From JBBQXY01 sp051004815 (GTDB lineage Bacteria > Chloroflexota > Ktedonobacteria > Ktedonobacterales > Ktedonobacteraceae), in contig JBPCJY010000057.1 of NCBI GenBank assembly GCA_051004815.1, forward strand, positions 1 to 16,018: DNA of 16,018 nt, written 5' to 3'. The notes beneath the pieces were generated by a model that was not told the origin of the DNA, ran no database searches, and saw only the letters and a list, made by a program, of their open reading frames with translations. A program made the position numbers and the translations under genes. Shown piece by piece: positions 14,339 through 16,018 of this stretch (its first letter is position 1; every line of letters starts with the position of its first letter).

Positions 14339-15838
14339 GTGATTGTATCGGATACCGCTAGCCAGGGACAGCCAACGTTGCCGCCCCCTTTCTCGCATTA
14401 TACCCTCGATGCGGCGTTCGACGAGATGCTGGATGTGAATGGCAAGCCGCGTCCGCATTACCAGGAGTTGTATCATCGTTTGCTGGAGATGCCTGCCGAG
14501 ACACTCTACCAACGGCAACAGGCGGCAAATACGACCTTCCTGAATCAAGGCATTACCTTTACAGTCTATGGGGATAACGAGGGAACTGAGCGTATCTGGC
14601 CTTACGACCTCTTGCCACGCATCATCACCAGTTCAGAGTGGGGAACGATTGAACAAGGTTTAACCCAACGTATTACTGCGCTCAATCTATTTCTCAAGGA
14701 CGTTTACCACCAGGGACACATCCTGACTGATGGGATTATCCCGCGCTGGCTGATTTATAGCTGTCGGCACTATCGCCGCGAAATGCGTGGGGTTTATGTA
14801 CCCCATGACATCTATGTCGCGGTGGATGGCACAGACCTGGTGCGCCTACCTGACGGTCGTTTCGCCGTTTTAGAGGATAATTTGCGCGTTCCGAGCGGTG
14901 TCTCCTACATGCAAGCGAATCGTCAGGTGATGAAACGCGTCTTCCCCTCGTTGTTTGGCAGCTATGGTGTTCGGCCCATTGATCACTATGGGCAAGCACT
15001 ACTCGGCACGTTGCTCTCACTGGCACCCATTGGGCGTCCAGACCCGGTGATTGTGCTGCTGACTCCCGGCGTTTACAATTCCGCGTACTTTGAACATGCT
15101 TTTCTCGCACGCCAGATGGGCATCGAACTGGTGGAGGGACGTGACCTGCTCGTACATGATAACATCGTCTATATGCGCACGACCGCCGGTCTGAGGCGTG
15201 TTGACGTTATCTACCGACGCATTGATGATGATTACCTTGATCCGCTCTCCTTCCAACGCGATTCCACATTGGGCGTTCCCGGCCTGTTCAATGCGTATCG
15301 CGCCGGAAATGTGGCGTTGGCGAATGCCATCGGCACAGGGATCGCCGACGACAAAGCGGTCTATGCCTACGTTCCCGCCATTATTCGCTACTATCTGGGC
15401 GAGGACCCTATTCTGCCGAATGTAGAGACCTACCTGCTCACGGACGAAACACAGCGCAAATATGTCCTGGAACATCTTGATGAACTCGTGGTCAAAGCAG
15501 TAGGAGAATCCGGTGGCTATGGCATGCTGATTGGCCCATACAGCACAGCCGCTCAACGCGAGGTGTTCCGCGAACTGGTGATCGCCACTCCACGCAACTA
15601 TATCGCGCAGCCCACGTTGGCTCTCTCGCGTGCGCCCTGTATTATTGATAATCAGATTGAACCGCGCCATGTCGATCTTCGCCCCTTCGTGCTCTTTGGC
15701 GAGCACGTCACTATCGTCCCCGGTGGACTGACCCGCGTGGCCCTCAAGCGTGGCTCGCTGGTGGTGAACTCCTCGCAAGGTGGCGGGAGTAAAGATACCT
15801 GGGTGCTAGTAGGAGGGCTTGTGAATGATGGCTCATGA
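14339..15838 (+). CDS. Circularly permuted ATP-grasp type 2 family protein
   Basis: A protein of about 499 residues, close to the family's usual 480-500, of the CP-ATP-grasp type (DUF404/DUF407). These ligases are predicted to join carboxylates and amines, probably making a peptide-like product. The conserved domain starts near FDEMLDVNGKPRPHY. It runs through VLEDNLRVPSGVSYM and LLTPGVYNSAYFEHAFLARQMGIELVEG, then the ATP-loop VVKAVGESGGYGMLIGP, HVDLRPFVLFG and the closing GGLTRVAL...VVNSSQGGGSKDTWVL. The start is uncertain. The longer frame begins at GTG 14189, but the GTG at 14339 gives a more usual N-terminus and has AGTAGGGA about 10 bases upstream. The next gene begins 150 bases downstream on the same strand, and the transglutaminase genes diverge upstream. 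Typical clusters also carry an alpha-E protein. Confidence 0.9.
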   Translation: MIVSDTASQGQPTLPPPFSHYTLDAAFDEMLDVNGKPRPHYQELYHRLLEMPAETLYQRQQAANTTFLNQGITFTVYGDNEGTERIWPYDLLPRIITSSEWGTIEQGLTQRITALNLFLKDVYHQGHILTDGIIPRWLIYSCRHYRREMRGVYVPHDIYVAVDGTDLVRLPDGRFAVLEDNLRVPSGVSYMQANRQVMKRVFPSLFGSYGVRPIDHYGQALLGTLLSLAPIGRPDPVIVLLTPGVYNSAYFEHAFLARQMGIELVEGRDLLVHDNIVYMRTTAGLRRVDVIYRRIDDDYLDPLSFQRDSTLGVPGLFNAYRAGNVALANAIGTGIADDKAVYAYVPAIIRYYLGEDPILPNVETYLLTDETQRKYVLEHLDELVVKAVGESGGYGMLIGPYSTAAQREVFRELVIATPRNYIAQPTLALSRAPCIIDNQIEPRHVDLRPFVLFGEHVTIVPGGLTRVALKRGSLVVNSSQGGGSKDTWVLVGGLVNDGS

Positions 15839-15853
15839 TGCGATGGGGACGAT

Positions 15854-15892
15854 CAGGGCGACCGCGTCCATTTCCAGGGCGACCGCCAGGGC
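15854..15892. repeat. Short direct repeat CAGGGCGACCGC
   Basis: CAGGGCGACCGC occurs at 15854-15865 and 15875-15886, 21 bases apart, followed by a partial third copy CAGGGC (15887-15892). It lies in the gap between the CP-ATP-grasp gene and the next gene. Confidence 0.6.
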
Positions 15893-15990
15893 ACCTACTC
15901 CAACTAAATCAAGAAGGGGGTTGCCAAAGGAGAAAGAAAAGAGGATACTCGTTTTCAAAAGATTATCTTGTTGAGAAAAGGAGACCCTCC

Positions 15991-16018
15991 ATGTCCAATG
16001 ATACCCCTGGACAGCAGA
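15991..16018 (+). CDS. Partial gene start, possibly the alpha-E domain partner
   Basis: ATG at 15991 has AAAAGGAGA seven bases upstream, a strong ribosome site, and the frame stays open for nine codons (MSNDTPGQQ) to the window end. In CP-ATP-grasp clusters the next gene is often an alpha-E (DUF403) protein. Alpha-E proteins usually begin close to MLSRVAESLYWIGRY, so if this is one it has an extra N-terminal tail. Identity is inferred from position only. Confidence 0.5.

Overview
The window looks like chromosomal DNA of a soil-type, moderately GC-rich bacterium, most likely a Ktedonobacteria-like member of the Chloroflexota. This rests on the gene mix (EXORDIUM-like secreted protein, Stf0 sulfotransferase, HipA-like kinase with DUF3037, a CP-ATP-grasp/transglutaminase cluster, GSH-independent formaldehyde dehydrogenase) and on palindromic GC-rich intergenic repeats. 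No rRNA or tRNA gene is visible, so the placement is inference.

Left part (1-4200): a suspicious poly-C stretch opens the window. It is followed by a secreted EXORDIUM-like protein (424-1320, +) and a perfect 13-bp hairpin terminator shared with a convergent Stf0 sulfotransferase (1376-2208, -). The sulfotransferase is split by a one-base deletion. A sulfatase (2578-3882, +) lies divergent from it, so a sulfate-adding and a sulfate-removing gene sit back to back. The gaps on both sides of the sulfatase hold non-coding repeats. The clearest is a 136-bp MITE-like element (3965-4100) with 25-bp inverted ends, three internal hairpins and a possible 4-bp target duplication.

Middle (4200-8430): a class II aldolase and a histidine/phenylalanine ammonia-lyase-like gene abut with no gap and probably form an operon. 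The lyase lacks the Ala-Ser-Gly triad that forms the MIO cofactor. Convergent to them on the minus strand are a HipA-like kinase and a DUF3037 gene that overlap by 23 bp, read from what may be a leaderless promoter, with a lipoprotein of unknown function upstream.

Right part (8430-16018): a glutathione-independent formaldehyde dehydrogenase (-) with a palindrome next to its ribosome binding site, then an APC-type permease carrying a soluble C-terminal alpha/beta domain (+). The window ends in a cluster seen in many bacteria: two overlapping transglutaminase-like genes (-), a divergent circularly permuted ATP-grasp enzyme (+), and the first codons of another gene, possibly the alpha-E partner. 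Such clusters are predicted to make and process a peptide or amide-linked product, but the product is unknown. The most notable points are the MIO-less lyase, the transglutaminase pair with one member lacking the canonical His, the MITE-like element and the broken sulfotransferase.
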